DNA of 64,000 nucleotides from Lysobacter sp. FW306-1B-D06B (GTDB taxonomy: Bacteria; Pseudomonadota; Gammaproteobacteria; Xanthomonadales; Xanthomonadaceae). The DNA lies in assembly GCF_038446665.1 (NCBI RefSeq), contig NZ_CP151802.1:2976001-3040000 (forward strand). Reading direction: 5' to 3'. Every line of letters begins with the position of its first letter. Within the stretch, counting starts at the first letter, position 1. Shown in pieces: positions 48,993 to 58,927 of the stretch. The notes under the pieces are model-generated. The model saw only the letters and a list, made by a program, of their open reading frames with translations. It was not told the origin of the DNA and did not search any database. The position numbers and the translations under genes were made by a program.

Positions 48993-50672
48993 ATGAGTTT
49001 CGAACGTCCGTGGCTGGCGCAGTACCCCGAACGGGTTCCGGCGCAGATCGATGTGGATGAATTTCCATCCGTCGTCGCCGTGCTGGAAAGTGCCATCGAG
49101 AACTACCGCGACCGCCCCGCGTTCGCCAATCTCGGCAAGACCTACACCTATGCCGAGATTGACCAGCTCAGCGCCCAGTTCGCGGCGTACCTGCTAGGCG
49201 AGCTGAAGCTCAAGAAGGGCGATCGCGTCGCGATCATGATGCCCAACTGCCTGCAGTACCCCATCGCGACCTTCGGCGTGCTGCGCGCCGGCCTGACGGT
49301 GGTCAACACCAACCCGATGTACACCGCGCGCGAGCTGCGCCACCAGCTGGTGGACTCGGGCGCGAGCGTGATCTTCGTGCTCGACAACTTCGCGCACACC
49401 GTGCAGGAAGTGATCGCCGACACGCAGATCAAGCAGGTCGTCACCACCGGCCTGGGCGACATGCTCGGCTTCCCGAAGGGCTCGATCGTCAACTTCGTGC
49501 TGAAGTACGTGAAGAAGATGGTGCCCGACTACGACCTGCCGGGCGCGATCCGCTTCCGCGACGCGCTGGCGCTGGGTCAGCGCCACGCGCTGCCCGAGAT
49601 CGACATCGAGCCGTCCGACATCGCCTTCCTGCAGTACACCGGCGGCACCACGGGCGTGGCCAAGGGCGCGATGCTCACCCATCGCAACATGGTCGCCAAC
49701 ATGCAGCAGGCGGCCGCGTGGGTCGGCACGAACGTGCGGATGGGTGAGGAGATCATCATCACCGCGCTGCCGCTGTACCACATCTTCGCGCTCACGGCGA
49801 ACGGCCTGGTCTTCATGAAGTTCGGCGGCCTGAACTACATGATCACCAACCCGCGCGACATGAAGGGCTTCGTCAAGGAGCTCAAGGGCGTCAAGTTCAC
49901 GGCCATCACCGGCGTCAACACGCTCTTCAACGGCCTGCTCAACACGCCTGGCTTCAGCGAGATCGACTTCTCCAGCCTGCACCTCACCCTGGGCGGCGGC
50001 ATGGCCGTGCAGCGTTCGGTCGCCGAGCGTTGGAAGCAGGTCACCGGCACGACGCTGGTGGAAGCCTACGGCCTCACGGAATCCGCGCCGGCGGCATGCA
50101 TCAACCCGATGGATCTGGCCGACTACAACGGCGCCATCGGCCTGCCGATCTCCTCCACCGACGCCTGCGTCAAGGACGAAGCCGGCAACATGCTGCCGCA
50201 GGGCGAAGTGGGCGAACTGTGCCTGCGCGGCCCGCAGATCATGAAGGGCTACTGGAAGCGTCCGGAGGAAACCGCCGCGGCCATCGACCCCGACGGCTGG
50301 CTGCACACCGGCGACATGGCGCGCATGGACGAGAAGGGCTTCTTCTACATCGTCGACCGCAAGAAGGACATGATCCTGGTGTCGGGCTTCAACGTGTATC
50401 CCAACGAAGTCGAAGACGTCATCGCGATGATGCCGGGCGTACTGGAAGTGGCTGCCGTCGGTGTGCCGGACGAGAAGTCCGGCGAGGCGGTCAAGGTCGT
50501 CATCGTCAAGAAGGATCCGACGCTGACCGCCGAGCAGGTCAAGGCCCATGCCCGCGAGCACCTGACCGGTTACAAGCATCCGCGCTACGTCGAGTTCCGC
50601 ACGGAACTGCCCAAGACCAACGTCGGCAAGATCCTGCGCCGCGAACTGCGGGACGCTCCGGCGCCTCACTGA
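48993..50672 (+). CDS. rpfB: Long-chain fatty acyl-CoA ligase RpfB
   Basis: 559 residues of the FadD type. AGGGG lies six bases before the ATG. The P-loop is YTGGTTGVAKGAM (from residue 215); the adenylate-forming A5 region is VEAYGLTESAP (~360), the D-G-W-L-H-T-G-D motif lies near 432, and the family signature RKKDMILVSGFNVYPNEVED near 455. It makes acyl-CoA from fatty acids using ATP. In Xanthomonas, rpfB lies between rpfA and rpfF, and is involved in fatty-acid uptake and turnover of the DSF signal. A terminator stands between this gene and rpfF, so rpfF has its own promoter as well. Confidence 0.95.
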   Translation: MSFERPWLAQYPERVPAQIDVDEFPSVVAVLESAIENYRDRPAFANLGKTYTYAEIDQLSAQFAAYLLGELKLKKGDRVAIMMPNCLQYPIATFGVLRAGLTVVNTNPMYTARELRHQLVDSGASVIFVLDNFAHTVQEVIADTQIKQVVTTGLGDMLGFPKGSIVNFVLKYVKKMVPDYDLPGAIRFRDALALGQRHALPEIDIEPSDIAFLQYTGGTTGVAKGAMLTHRNMVANMQQAAAWVGTNVRMGEEIIITALPLYHIFALTANGLVFMKFGGLNYMITNPRDMKGFVKELKGVKFTAITGVNTLFNGLLNTPGFSEIDFSSLHLTLGGGMAVQRSVAERWKQVTGTTLVEAYGLTESAPAACINPMDLADYNGAIGLPISSTDACVKDEAGNMLPQGEVGELCLRGPQIMKGYWKRPEETAAAIDPDGWLHTGDMARMDEKGFFYIVDRKKDMILVSGFNVYPNEVEDVIAMMPGVLEVAAVGVPDEKSGEAVKVVIVKKDPTLTAEQVKAHAREHLTGYKHPRYVEFRTELPKTNVGKILRRELRDAPAPH

Positions 50673-50703
50673 ACGCCGCCTGCCCGTTTGTCGGACGTTT
50701 CAT

Positions 50704-50738
50704 GAAAGCCCCTCCCCTGCGGTGGGGCTTTCTCTTAT
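50704..50738 (+). terminator. Rho-independent terminator between rpfB and rpfF
   Basis: GAAAGCCCC (50704-50712) pairs with GGGGCTTTC (50724-50732) around an 11-base loop and is followed by TCTTAT. It lies 31 bases after rpfB. Confidence 0.8.
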
Positions 50739-50835
50739 GGACAGATCGTGCGGTGTAGGATCGGCCGGTGGGCAACACCCCCTGCCGCTCGCTGCCCACT
50801 CCCTGCCTGCGGGCGGCTATGCCGAGGACCGCAAC

Positions 50836-51711
50836 ATGAGCATGATCGAGAAGCTGCACCGCACGCGCGCCTACCCGACCCTGCGCGTCGAATCCGACCC
50901 CGCAGGCGACACGCACTGGATGTACATGCATAACGACCATGCCCAGGGCGCGCGTCCGTGCTTCCGCACGGAACTCATGGACGATATGTGGAGCTTCCTC
51001 AACTCGATCACGCTGCGCGAGAACCAGCGCCAGAGCGGTCGCCTGCGCCACGTCGTGCTCGCCTCGAACGCACCGCACGCCTTCAACCTGGGCGGCGACC
51101 TGCAATTGTTCTCGCAACTGATCCGCGCCAACGACCGCGAGCACCTGCTGGCCTATGCCCGCCGCTGCGTCGAGGGCGTGCACCACTTCCACACCGGCCT
51201 GGGCGGCGACGTTCGTACGGTCGCACTGATCCAGGGCGATGCGCTGGGCGGCGGTCTGGAGCTCGCGCTGTCGTGCCACACCATCGTCGCCGAGGCAGAC
51301 TGCGAGATGGGACTGCCCGAAGTGCTGTTCGGCCTGTTCCCGGGCATGGGCGCGTATTCCTTCCTGTGCAAGCGCGTGTCGCCGCAGTTGGCCGAACGGC
51401 TGATCCTGGAAGGCTCGATCCTGCCCAGCCAGGAATGGCACCGCATGGGCGTGGTCGACATCCTGGTGCCGAAGGGCGAAGGCGAGGCCGCGGTGAACGA
51501 CGTGATCCGCCGCCAGCAGCGAGCTCCGCATGCGCACCTGGCGATGAACGCCGTGCGCGGGATCGGCCAGCCGGTCGGCTACGACGAACTGATGGGCATC
51601 ACCGAAGTGTGGGTGGACACGGCGCTGGCGCTCGGCGACAAGGCACTTCGCACCATGGAGCGCATCGTGCGCGCGCAGGAGCGTCGTTCGGGCACGGAAG
51701 CGGCCGCCTGA
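50836..51711 (+). CDS. rpfF: DSF synthase RpfF
   Basis: 291 residues (Xanthomonas RpfF 289) of the crotonase fold. GAGG precedes the ATG. The oxyanion region is SNAPHAFNLGGDLQLF, the two catalytic Glu are in GDALGGGLELAL and LPEVLFGLFPGMGAYS, as in the DSF family which has both thioesterase and dehydratase activity. It turns 3-hydroxyacyl-ACP into cis-2-unsaturated fatty acid signals (DSF), which leave the cell and are sensed by RpfC. It converges on rpfC, whose gene ends 83 bases away. RpfC binding also restrains RpfF activity in Xanthomonas. Confidence 0.96.
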   Translation: MSMIEKLHRTRAYPTLRVESDPAGDTHWMYMHNDHAQGARPCFRTELMDDMWSFLNSITLRENQRQSGRLRHVVLASNAPHAFNLGGDLQLFSQLIRANDREHLLAYARRCVEGVHHFHTGLGGDVRTVALIQGDALGGGLELALSCHTIVAEADCEMGLPEVLFGLFPGMGAYSFLCKRVSPQLAERLILEGSILPSQEWHRMGVVDILVPKGEGEAAVNDVIRRQQRAPHAHLAMNAVRGIGQPVGYDELMGITEVWVDTALALGDKALRTMERIVRAQERRSGTEAAA

Positions 51712-51771
51712 CGGGCGGCCACGGGGGACGGCAGTACCGACGTCGCAGTCGGTCGTAAAACAGGGGACGAT

Positions 51772-51790
51772 CGGGCCGCGATCCGGCCCG
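51772..51790. terminator. Hairpin between convergent rpfF and rpfC
   Basis: CGGGCCG, loop CGATC, CGGCCCG, 60 bases past rpfF and 4 bases before the rpfC end. A short shared terminator is plausible, without a T-tract. Confidence 0.5.
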
Positions 51791-51794
51791 AGGA

Positions 51795-53972
51795 TCAGGG
51801 AGAGCGCTCGCCTTCGCCGCGCGCGCCACGCTGTCTATCACGCGTTTCCAGCGCCGCCCTGCCCTGCGCAAGCCGCTCGCGCAGACGGGCCAGGTTCGCC
51901 GACCAGTCGCGCGCAAGCTGCCAGTCGGGCAGCCGCATCAGCTCACCGCTGATGGCCGCCAGCTTGATCAGGCCAAGGTTGCTGGCCACGCCCTTGAGCG
52001 CGTGAGCCTGGTCGCGCATGCGCTCCCAGTCGGCACGCTGCGCGCAGACTTCGATCTGCTGCAGGCACTTGTCGGCATCGACCAGGCATTGCGCGATGAA
52101 CTCGCGCTCGAAGCCCGCGCCCATGCCGAGCGCACCCAGCTCGTCGAGCACGGACGGATCGAAGTGGCTGTCGCCCGCGAGCGTCGCCTCGGCGCGCGGC
52201 GGCGCGACGATGGTGGCCGCGACGCGCTGATTGGCAGCGATGTCCGCCAGCGTGTCGAGCAGTCGCGTGGTCGACACCGGCTTGGACAGGAACGCGCGCG
52301 CGCCGGCCTGCTCGCAGGCCTGGATCGATTCGGTGGTGACATCCGCGCTGAGGATCAGCACCGGTGTGCGGCGACCGCTGCCGGCCTCCATCACGCGCAG
52401 CTGGCGCAGCAGGTCCAGGCCGCTGACGTCGGGCATGTGCAGATCGGTGATGACCGCGTCGTAGTCCGATGTCGCCAGTGCATTGAGCACTTCCTCGCCG
52501 CCCTCGACACAGACCACCCGGTGCCCCGCCTTCTGCAGAAGACGCTGCAAGACCATGCGGTTGGCGATGTGGTCGTCGGCGACGATGATCGAAAGACTGC
52601 GCACCCGCGCGCGGTGGCGCAGGAACGGGTCGGAGAACGCGATGACGTTGGGCGCCGTCTCCGATTGCGCGGAGGCGAACGAAACCGTGTCCTCCTCCGC
52701 CAATGGCGCGGCCTCGGCGCGCTCGAACGGCAACTCCACCCAGAAGCAGCTGCCGGGCTCCACCGGTTCGAAACCGATGCTGCCGCCCATTCCTTCCGCC
52801 AGGCCCTTGGCGATGGTCGTGCCCAAGCCCGTGCCGCCGTAGCGGCGCGCCAGGCTGACGTCGCCCTGCTCGAACGGCTTGAACAGCCGTTGACGCATGG
52901 CCGCGGGCACGCCGATGCCGGTGTCGGTCACGGTGAAGCGCAGGCGCACGCGTTCGGCGCCCGGGTCGACCACGCTCACCTCGACCCGCACCGAGCCCTG
53001 GTCGGTGAACTTCACCGCGTTGCCGGCGAGGTTGATCAGGATCTGGCGGACATGGCCGATGTCGCCGCGCAGGAACTCGGGCACGTCGCGGGCGATGGCG
53101 ACCTCGTACTGCAACTGCTTGGCGCGCGCCTGCGGCTGCAGGATCAGGCTGATGCTGTCCATCAGCTCGCACGGGGTGAAATCCACGCGGTCCAGCTTGA
53201 GCTTGCCGGCCTCGATCGCCGAGATGTCGAGCACGTCTTCGACCAACGAAAGCAGGCTGCGCGTGGAGGCCTGGATCGTGCTGAGGCATTCGCGCTGCTC
53301 GCTGTCGAGCCGGGTCGTCGCCAACAGCTCGGACATGCCCGCCAGGCCGTTGAGCGGTGTGCGGAACTCGTGGCTCATGTTGGCCAGGAAGCGGCTCTTC
53401 GCTTCGTTCGCGCGGCGGGCTTCGTCCGTCGCCGTCGTCAGCGCGCGCAGCAGGCCCGACAGGTACAGCGGGATCGCCACCAGTCCCAGCAGCAGGCCGA
53501 CCGCGAGCACGCGGTTGTGCAGCCAGTAGTCGTTGAACGTGACCACCGCGCCGAAGCTGGCGAACGACATCGCCACGGCGCCATACAGATAGCCGTTGCC
53601 GAAGCGCAGGCCGTTGCCGACCGTGACCCACATCAGAATCACGTAGACCCACGCCAGCGGCTCGCCGATGTGGATCATCGCCGCGGCCATCAGGCCGTAG
53701 TCGGAGATCATGCCGATGATGCGGCGCAGGTGCGATTTGCCCGGCCGCCAGAGGATCCATGCGATGAGGAACGCACCGACCGCGAAGCCGGTCTCCACCA
53801 TCTTCAGGACGTTGACGTACTCCTTCGACGGCAGCGCGCCGGTGGCGCCGCGCACGAGCATGTAGACCAGCACCACCGACAGAACGGCAAGGCGCACGAA
53901 GGCTTGACCGTGTTCACTGTCGGGGCGTCGCGAAAGCTCCTTTTTCAGATTGCTCAAGACGCTCAACATCAC
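51795..53972 (-). CDS. rpfC: DSF sensor hybrid histidine kinase RpfC
   Basis: 725 residues, nearly the Xanthomonas length. About five membrane helices cover 25-180 and form the sensor. Then HisKA with [10 protein letters not shown] (His about 201), HATPase with [27 protein letters not shown] and [13 protein letters not shown], a receiver domain with the phospho-Asp in [14 protein letters not shown] (~512), and a C-terminal HPt domain with [10 protein letters not shown] (His about 658). DSF binding starts a four-step phosphorelay to RpfG. The gene starts GTG-ATG three bases after the rpfG stop; GGAG spacing fits either start. rpfH, which lies between rpfC and rpfG in some Xanthomonas, is absent. 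Confidence 0.96.
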   Translation of the reverse strand: MMLSVLSNLKKELSRRPDSEHGQAFVRLAVLSVVLVYMLVRGATGALPSKEYVNVLKMVETGFAVGAFLIAWILWRPGKSHLRRIIGMISDYGLMAAAMIHIGEPLAWVYVILMWVTVGNGLRFGNGYLYGAVAMSFASFGAVVTFNDYWLHNRVLAVGLLLGLVAIPLYLSGLLRALTTATDEARRANEAKSRFLANMSHEFRTPLNGLAGMSELLATTRLDSEQRECLSTIQASTRSLLSLVEDVLDISAIEAGKLKLDRVDFTPCELMDSISLILQPQARAKQLQYEVAIARDVPEFLRGDIGHVRQILINLAGNAVKFTDQGSVRVEVSVVDPGAERVRLRFTVTDTGIGVPAAMRQRLFKPFEQGDVSLARRYGGTGLGTTIAKGLAEGMGGSIGFEPVEPGSCFWVELPFERAEAAPLAEEDTVSFASAQSETAPNVIAFSDPFLRHRARVRSLSIIVADDHIANRMVLQRLLQKAGHRVVCVEGGEEVLNALATSDYDAVITDLHMPDVSGLDLLRQLRVMEAGSGRRTPVLILSADVTTESIQACEQAGARAFLSKPVSTTRLLDTLADIAANQRVAATIVAPPRAEATLAGDSHFDPSVLDELGALGMGAGFEREFIAQCLVDADKCLQQIEVCAQRADWERMRDQAHALKGVASNLGLIKLAAISGELMRLPDWQLARDWSANLARLRERLAQGRAALETRDRQRGARGEGERSP

Positions 53973-53975
53973 GGC

Positions 53976-55034
53976 TCACTCCAGGCCGGGGCGCGCGGAT
54001 ACCGTCGAGAACCGGTTGCAGATGTCCTCCAGCCGCTCGCGGCTGCGGATCAGCGCGTCGACGCAGCGCGGGTCGAACAGACGACCGCGCTGCGCATACA
54101 GGTAACCCAGCGCTGCATCCACGTCCCATGCCTTCTTGTAGGGACGGGGTGAGATCAGCGCATCGAATACGTCGGCAACCGCGACGATCCTTGCTTCCAA
54201 CGGGATTTCCTCGCCCCGCAGGCCATCGGGATAGCCGCTGCCGTCGTAACGCTCGTGGTGGCGCAGCGCGATCAGTGCGCCGGCCTGAATGAAACGGTTC
54301 TGGCTGCCGCTGAGCAGTTCGTAGCCGATGCGCGGATGACGGCGCATCACCGCGGTCTCGTCCTCCGACAGCGGACCGGCCTTCATCAGCACCGCGTCGG
54401 GAATGGCGATCTTGCCGATGTCGTGCAGCGGCGCGGCCATCTCGATGACGCGCACCTCGTCCTCGAACATGCCCAGTTGCTCGGCGATCAGCCCGGCGAC
54501 GTGCGCCATGCGTTCCAGGTAGGCACTGGTGCCGGCGTCGCGGTACTCGATGGCGCGGGCGAGGCGCGAAAGCGTTTCGCGCTCGCGCTCCTCCACTTCA
54601 TGCATGCTCGACAGCAGGCGCTGCTCCAGCGACAGCGCGCGTTGCTTCACGTTCTCCGACTGCTGGCGCAGCTGCAGCAGGTTGCGGCAGCGGGCGCGCA
54701 GTTCACGCGGACGGACGGGTTTGACGAGGAAGTCGATGACGCCGGCTTCCAGCGCGGCCTGGCGGATCGGCTCGTCGCCGACCACCGTCACCAGGATGAT
54801 CGGGATGTCGCGGTGCAGCGGCAGGCGGCGGAAACGGCGGGCGAACTCGAGTCCGTCGAGCGCGGGCATGCGGTAGTCGAGCAGGAGCAGGTCGGGCTGA
54901 TTGGATTCGCACCAGCCCAGCGCCGCCTCGGGATCGCCGAAGTCGGAAACATGCAGCTCGGACGATATGTCCTCGATGATGTGGCGCAGCATCGTGCGCG
55001 CGGAGGTTTGGTCATCGACGATGACGACGTTCAC
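53976..55034 (-). CDS. rpfG: Response regulator RpfG, cyclic di-GMP phosphodiesterase (HD-GYP)
   Basis: 352 residues. The receiver domain has acidic D7/D8, phospho-Asp53 in LLDYRMPALDG and Lys105 in LVKPVRP. After a coiled linker the HD-GYP domain shows HD at 204-205 (PLHDIGKIA), HHERYDGSGYPDGL with GYP at 267-269, and VADVFDAL. RpfG degrades c-di-GMP when phosphorylated by RpfC, turning DSF into lower c-di-GMP and altered virulence or antibiotic gene expression. It leads the rpfG-rpfC operon, convergent with rpfF. Confidence 0.97.
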   Translation of the reverse strand: MNVVIVDDQTSARTMLRHIIEDISSELHVSDFGDPEAALGWCESNQPDLLLLDYRMPALDGLEFARRFRRLPLHRDIPIILVTVVGDEPIRQAALEAGVIDFLVKPVRPRELRARCRNLLQLRQQSENVKQRALSLEQRLLSSMHEVEERERETLSRLARAIEYRDAGTSAYLERMAHVAGLIAEQLGMFEDEVRVIEMAAPLHDIGKIAIPDAVLMKAGPLSEDETAVMRRHPRIGYELLSGSQNRFIQAGALIALRHHERYDGSGYPDGLRGEEIPLEARIVAVADVFDALISPRPYKKAWDVDAALGYLYAQRGRLFDPRCVDALIRSRERLEDICNRFSTVSARPGLE

Positions 55035-55191
55035 ATCATGATTCCGTAAGTGCCGCCACCCCCTGTGGTGGCCATTGAGGGCAGCATACCCCGGCCCGGC
55101 GGCAGCCGCAGCCGGGAACCTCCCGGCCTGATGTAGGAATCGGCCGAACGTCGCGTGGTCTTTAGCCGCCCTTCATTGGGCAAAGGCCCCG

Positions 55192-55282
55192 GTAGCCCGG
55201 GTGAGCGCAGCGCACCCGGGGCTTTCGACGTACGTGCCACCACGGCCTTCGACCCGGTGCGGCTTCGCCTTACCCGGGCTAC
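55192..55282. repeat. Long-range inverted repeat of GTAGCCCGGGT type
   Basis: GTAGCCCGGGT (55192-55202) and ACCCGGGCTAC (55272-55282) are perfect 11-bp complements around about 69 bases that contain GAGCGCAGCGCACCCGGGG. This is a familiar REP-like element type in Pseudomonas and Xanthomonadaceae. It lies between the rpfG promoter and the lysS end; another short hairpin, GCCGGGA-ACC-TCCCGGC, lies at 55111-55127. Confidence 0.75.
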
Positions 55283-55298
55283 AGCGGGGTGTCGGTCG

Positions 55299-56819
55299 TC
55301 AGCCGGCTTCCGGGCGCATGTACGGGAAGAGCAGGACATCGCGGATCGAGGCTGAACCGGTCATCAGCATCACCAGGCGATCGATGCCGATGCCCAGGCC
55401 GCCGGTGGGCGGCAGGCCGACTTCCAGTGCCCGGATGTAGTCGGCATCGAAGTGCATGGCCTCGTCGTCGCCGCCCTCCTTGGCCGCGACCTGGGAGCGG
55501 AAGCGCTCGGCCTGGTCTTCGGGGTCGTTCAGCTCGGAAAAGCCGTTGGCCAGCTCCTTGCCGTTGACGAACAGTTCGAAGCGGTCGGTGATGCCCTTCT
55601 CCGCATCGCTCTCGCGCGCCAGCGGCGAGACTTCGACCGGGTAGTGCGTGATGAAGGTCGGCTGCACCAGCTGGTGCTCGGCGGTCTTCTCGAAGATTTC
55701 CAGCAGCAGCTTACCCCAACCGTAGCCGGCCTTCACGGGCACCTTCAGGCGCTCGCAGTGACGCACCAGCGCGGCGCGGTCGGTGCAGTCGGCCGCCGTG
55801 ATCTCCGGGTTGTAGTGGCGCACCGCTTCGTCCAGGCGCCAGCGGCGGAAGGCCGGGCCCAGGTCGATGTCGGCGCCGTCCCAGTGCATCTGCGTGGTGC
55901 CCAGCACTTCGAGCGCGACGTCGCGGATCACGCCTTCGGTCAGGTCCATGATCTCGTTGTACGTGGCGTAGGCCTCGTACAGCTCGAGCATGGTGAATTC
56001 CGGGTTGTGGCGGGTCGAGACGCCTTCGTTGCGGAAGTTGCGGTTGATCTCGTACACGCGCTCCAGGCCGCCGACGACCAGGCGCTTGAGGTACAGCTCC
56101 GGCGCCACGCGCAGGAACAGTTCCAGGTCCAGCGCGTTGTGGTGCGTCACGAACGGCTTGGCCGCGGCGCCGCCGGGGATGTAATGCATCATCGGCGTTT
56201 CCACTTCCAGGAAGCGGCGGGCGTCGAGCCAGGCCCGCATGGCGCGGATGATCTTGCTGCGCTTGACGAAGACATCGCGCGCCTCGGGCGTCACGATCAG
56301 GTCGACGTAGCGCTGGCGGTAACGCTGTTCGACGTCGGCCAATCCGTGGAACTTGTCCGGCAGCGGGCGCAGTGACTTGGTCAGCAGGCGCAGGACGTCG
56401 GCCTTGACCGACAGCTCGCCGGTCTTCGTGCGCGTCAGCGCGCCTTCGGCGCCGACGATGTCGCCCACGTCCCAGCCCTTGAAGGCTTCGTAGACATCGC
56501 CCAGCACGTTGGACTGCAGGAACAGCTGGATGCGGCCGGACTCGTCCTGGATCTGCACGAAGCTGGCCTTGCCCATCACGCGCTTGAGCAGGATGCGGCC
56601 GGCAATCGCCACGCGCTGGCCCTTGGCCTCCAGGGCCTCGGCGGTCCAGGTTTCGGCATCGGCGAACTGCGCCTGCAGATCGCCGGCGTAGTCGGCACGG
56701 CGGAAGTCGTTCGGGAACGCGATGCCCTCCCCGCGCAGCGCCGTGAGTTTGGCGCGACGCTCGGCGATCAGGAAGTTCTCGTCGGCGGGCGTCTGCGGGG
56801 CGGGCGTCTGGTCGGTCAT
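55299..56819 (-). CDS. lysS: Lysyl-tRNA synthetase (class II)
   Basis: 506 residues. The OB-fold anticodon domain covers ~60-150 ([24 protein letters not shown]). Class II motif 1 is in the helix after [26 protein letters not shown], motif 2 is [20 protein letters not shown] (~262) and motif 3 is [12 protein letters not shown] near 480. It charges tRNA-Lys. It lies between rpfG and prfB as in Xanthomonas, and the prfB-lysS neighbour order on one strand also matches E. coli. Confidence 0.97.
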   Translation of the reverse strand: MTDQTPAPQTPADENFLIAERRAKLTALRGEGIAFPNDFRRADYAGDLQAQFADAETWTAEALEAKGQRVAIAGRILLKRVMGKASFVQIQDESGRIQLFLQSNVLGDVYEAFKGWDVGDIVGAEGALTRTKTGELSVKADVLRLLTKSLRPLPDKFHGLADVEQRYRQRYVDLIVTPEARDVFVKRSKIIRAMRAWLDARRFLEVETPMMHYIPGGAAAKPFVTHHNALDLELFLRVAPELYLKRLVVGGLERVYEINRNFRNEGVSTRHNPEFTMLELYEAYATYNEIMDLTEGVIRDVALEVLGTTQMHWDGADIDLGPAFRRWRLDEAVRHYNPEITAADCTDRAALVRHCERLKVPVKAGYGWGKLLLEIFEKTAEHQLVQPTFITHYPVEVSPLARESDAEKGITDRFELFVNGKELANGFSELNDPEDQAERFRSQVAAKEGGDDEAMHFDADYIRALEVGLPPTGGLGIGIDRLVMLMTGSASIRDVLLFPYMRPEAG

Positions 56820-56945
56820 CGGTTCGGTCGGGCTGGAGTGGGATGTGGCGTTCGCGCGGCGCTGGAAGCCAGGGCGCGGGGAGCCAGTGTGTTTCGTGGG
56901 CGGGGCAAAATCAAAACGGCGGCGGCCGGCGGGCCGCCGCGGGGG

Positions 56946-58074
56946 TTACACGGCGTCGGCGCGTTTGGATCCGACTTCCAGGCCGGACTTCAGGCTGGCC
57001 TCGACGAACTCGTCCAGGTCGCCGTCCAGCACCTTCTGCGTGTCGCTGCGTTCGATGCCGGTACGCAGATCCTTGATGCGGCTCTGGTCCAGCACGTAGT
57101 TGCGGATCTGGCTGCCCCAACCGATGTCGGACTTGGTGGCTTCCACCGCATCGCGCTCGGCGTTGCGCTTCTGGATTTCCAGCTCGTACAACTTCGCCGC
57201 GAGCATCTTCATGGCGCGGTCGCGGTTGGCGTGCTGGCTGCGTTCGGTCTGGCACGCCACGACAATGCCGGACGGCACGTGCGTGATGCGCACCGCCGAC
57301 TCGGTCTTGTTGACGTGCTGGCCGCCCGCGCCGGAGGAGCGGTAGACGTCGGTCTTCAGGTCGGCCGGATTGATCTCGATGTCGATCTTGTCGTCGACTT
57401 CCGGCGACACGAACACCGACGTGAAGCTGGTATGCCGGCGGTTGTCCGAATCGAACGGCGACTTGCGCACCAGGCGGTGCACGCCGGTCTCGGTCTTGAG
57501 CCAGCCGTAGGCGAAATCGCCTTCCACGCGGATGGTCGCCGACTTGATGCCGGCCACGTCGCCGCCGCTGACTTCCATCAGTTCGGCCTTCCAGCCTCGC
57601 GATTCGGCCCAGCGCAGGTACATGCGCAGGAGGATTTCCGCCCAGTCCTGCGCTTCGGTGCCGCCGGCGCCGGCCTGGATGTCGACGAAGGCGTTGGCCG
57701 AATCCATCTTGCCGGAGAACATGCGCTGGAACTCGAGCTTCTCGACGTCCTTCGCGTAGCGATCGACGTCGTCCACCACGGCCAGCGCGGTGCCTTCGTC
57801 GTTCTCCATTTCGGCCAGTTCCAGCAGTTCGCCGGCGCCGACCAGGCCGTCGGTGAGGGTGCGGATGCCGACGACGACCTTCTCGAGCGAAGAGCGCTCG
57901 CGGCCCAGCGATTGGGCGCGCTCCGCGTCGTTCCAGACGTCGGGGCTTTCCAGTTCGCGGTTTACTTCTTCGAGACGTTCGACTTTGGCGTCGTAGTCAA
58001 AGATACCCCCTGAGCGCATCCAGCCGGCCCGTGAGGTCGGCGATGCGCTGGCGGACGGGATTGAGCTCGATCAT
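56946..58074 (-). CDS. prfB: Peptide chain release factor 2 (programmed +1 frameshift)
   Basis: 375 residues after frameshifting. The zero frame starts at the ATG at 58074 and encodes 25 codons (58074-58000: [19 protein letters not shown], then ALRGYL) to CTT followed by an in-frame TGA at 57999-57997. Slipping by one base at CTT-T continues as [12 protein letters not shown] at 57998 to the stop at 56946. The GGQ catalytic motif is in [14 protein letters not shown] (~250) and the SPF anticodon-like motif in [13 protein letters not shown] (~205). RF2 releases peptides at UGA and UAA, and its own UGA makes the shift autoregulatory. The second frame alone, read from 58019, is not a complete gene. 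Confidence 0.97.
57996..58012 (-). promoter_or_regulatory. prfB: prfB +1 frameshift site
   Basis: On the minus strand AGGGGG is followed by TAT CTT TGA C: internal Shine-Dalgarno, slippery CTT and UGA stop with 3' C, the classical RF2 recoding site. Low RF2 lets the ribosome slip and restore the level. Confidence 0.97.
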
Positions 58075-58211
58075 GTCCGGTGCGAGATTGGATCAAAGGA
58101 ACCGGCGATTCTAACAGAGCGCGCAATCCCTCCCCTCCTGCGGGAGAGGGACAGGCCGCCGACGGCGGCGGAACCGCGCGGACGGACGAGGATCGAGCAA
58201 CGCCGCCGCTT

Positions 58212-58850
58212 TCAGCGGAACCGGAACGGTCCCGGCCGCCAGCCGCTGTCGGAATAGCGGCTCACCGGGCCGTAGCTGCTGCTGCCGCCGTAGCCGGTTC
58301 CGAAGCCGCTGCCGAACCCTCCGCGGAAATCGCGCGAGCGGCGCTGGTGCATGCGGTCCTGCAATTCCTCCCGCCGGTTTTCGAGCCAGTCCGCGCGCCC
58401 CACCGTGGCCGGGTCGAGTTTGCGGCGATCGGCTTCGCGCTGGCGGAAGTCGCAGAAGTCGTTGTAGGCCTCGATCTCGTGCTTCAGCTCGCGCGCGCAC
58501 AGTTCGATCATGATCGCGTCGTCGATGAAGCCCAGCACCGGCACGTTGTCCGGGATCGCGTCGCCGGCGGAGACGAAGTAGGCCAGCGCCGAACGCACGT
58601 TCGCCGCGTCGGCTTCCGACAGCGCCCAGGCCTCGTCGCGCAGCATCGCGATCAGTGCATCGAGCATCTCCAGCCGGTCCTTCACGAACTGCGGCGGCTT
58701 GCTCTGCTGCGCCTTCATCGCCAGCGCGACGGCGGCCTCCACGACCTGGGCATTGCTCTTGTCCGCGGCTTCCTGCCGGGCACTCTCGACGATGCCGGCA
58801 AAGTGCTGCAGGTCCTCGTCGGACAGGTCGATGTTGATGGTCAACGGCAT
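58212..58850 (-). CDS. DUF1232 (YkvA-like) protein with Gly/Arg-rich tail
   Basis: 212 residues. The N-terminal half is helical (DLSDEDLQHFAGIVESARQEA). The DUF1232 core is at ~85-115: VRSALAYFVSAGDAIPDNVP, then GFIDDAIMIELCARELKHEI, a hydrophobic family module seen in YkvA-type proteins of unknown role. The last ~40 residues are disordered, rich in Gly, Ser, Arg and Tyr (FRGGFGSGFGTGYGGSSS). It stands between prfB and the LytTR gene on the same strand with its own spacing. It does not have an evident role in DSF signalling. Confidence 0.8.
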   Translation of the reverse strand: MPLTINIDLSDEDLQHFAGIVESARQEAADKSNAQVVEAAVALAMKAQQSKPPQFVKDRLEMLDALIAMLRDEAWALSEADAANVRSALAYFVSAGDAIPDNVPVLGFIDDAIMIELCARELKHEIEAYNDFCDFRQREADRRKLDPATVGRADWLENRREELQDRMHQRRSRDFRGGFGSGFGTGYGGSSSYGPVSRYSDSGWRPGPFRFR

Positions 58851-58927
58851 GGCACGGAACTCCTGGGCGGGGCGGAGGCTGTTCAGCCTAGGTGCGCCAA
58901 TGTTGCCGTCGCGTCAAATCCGCCCGC

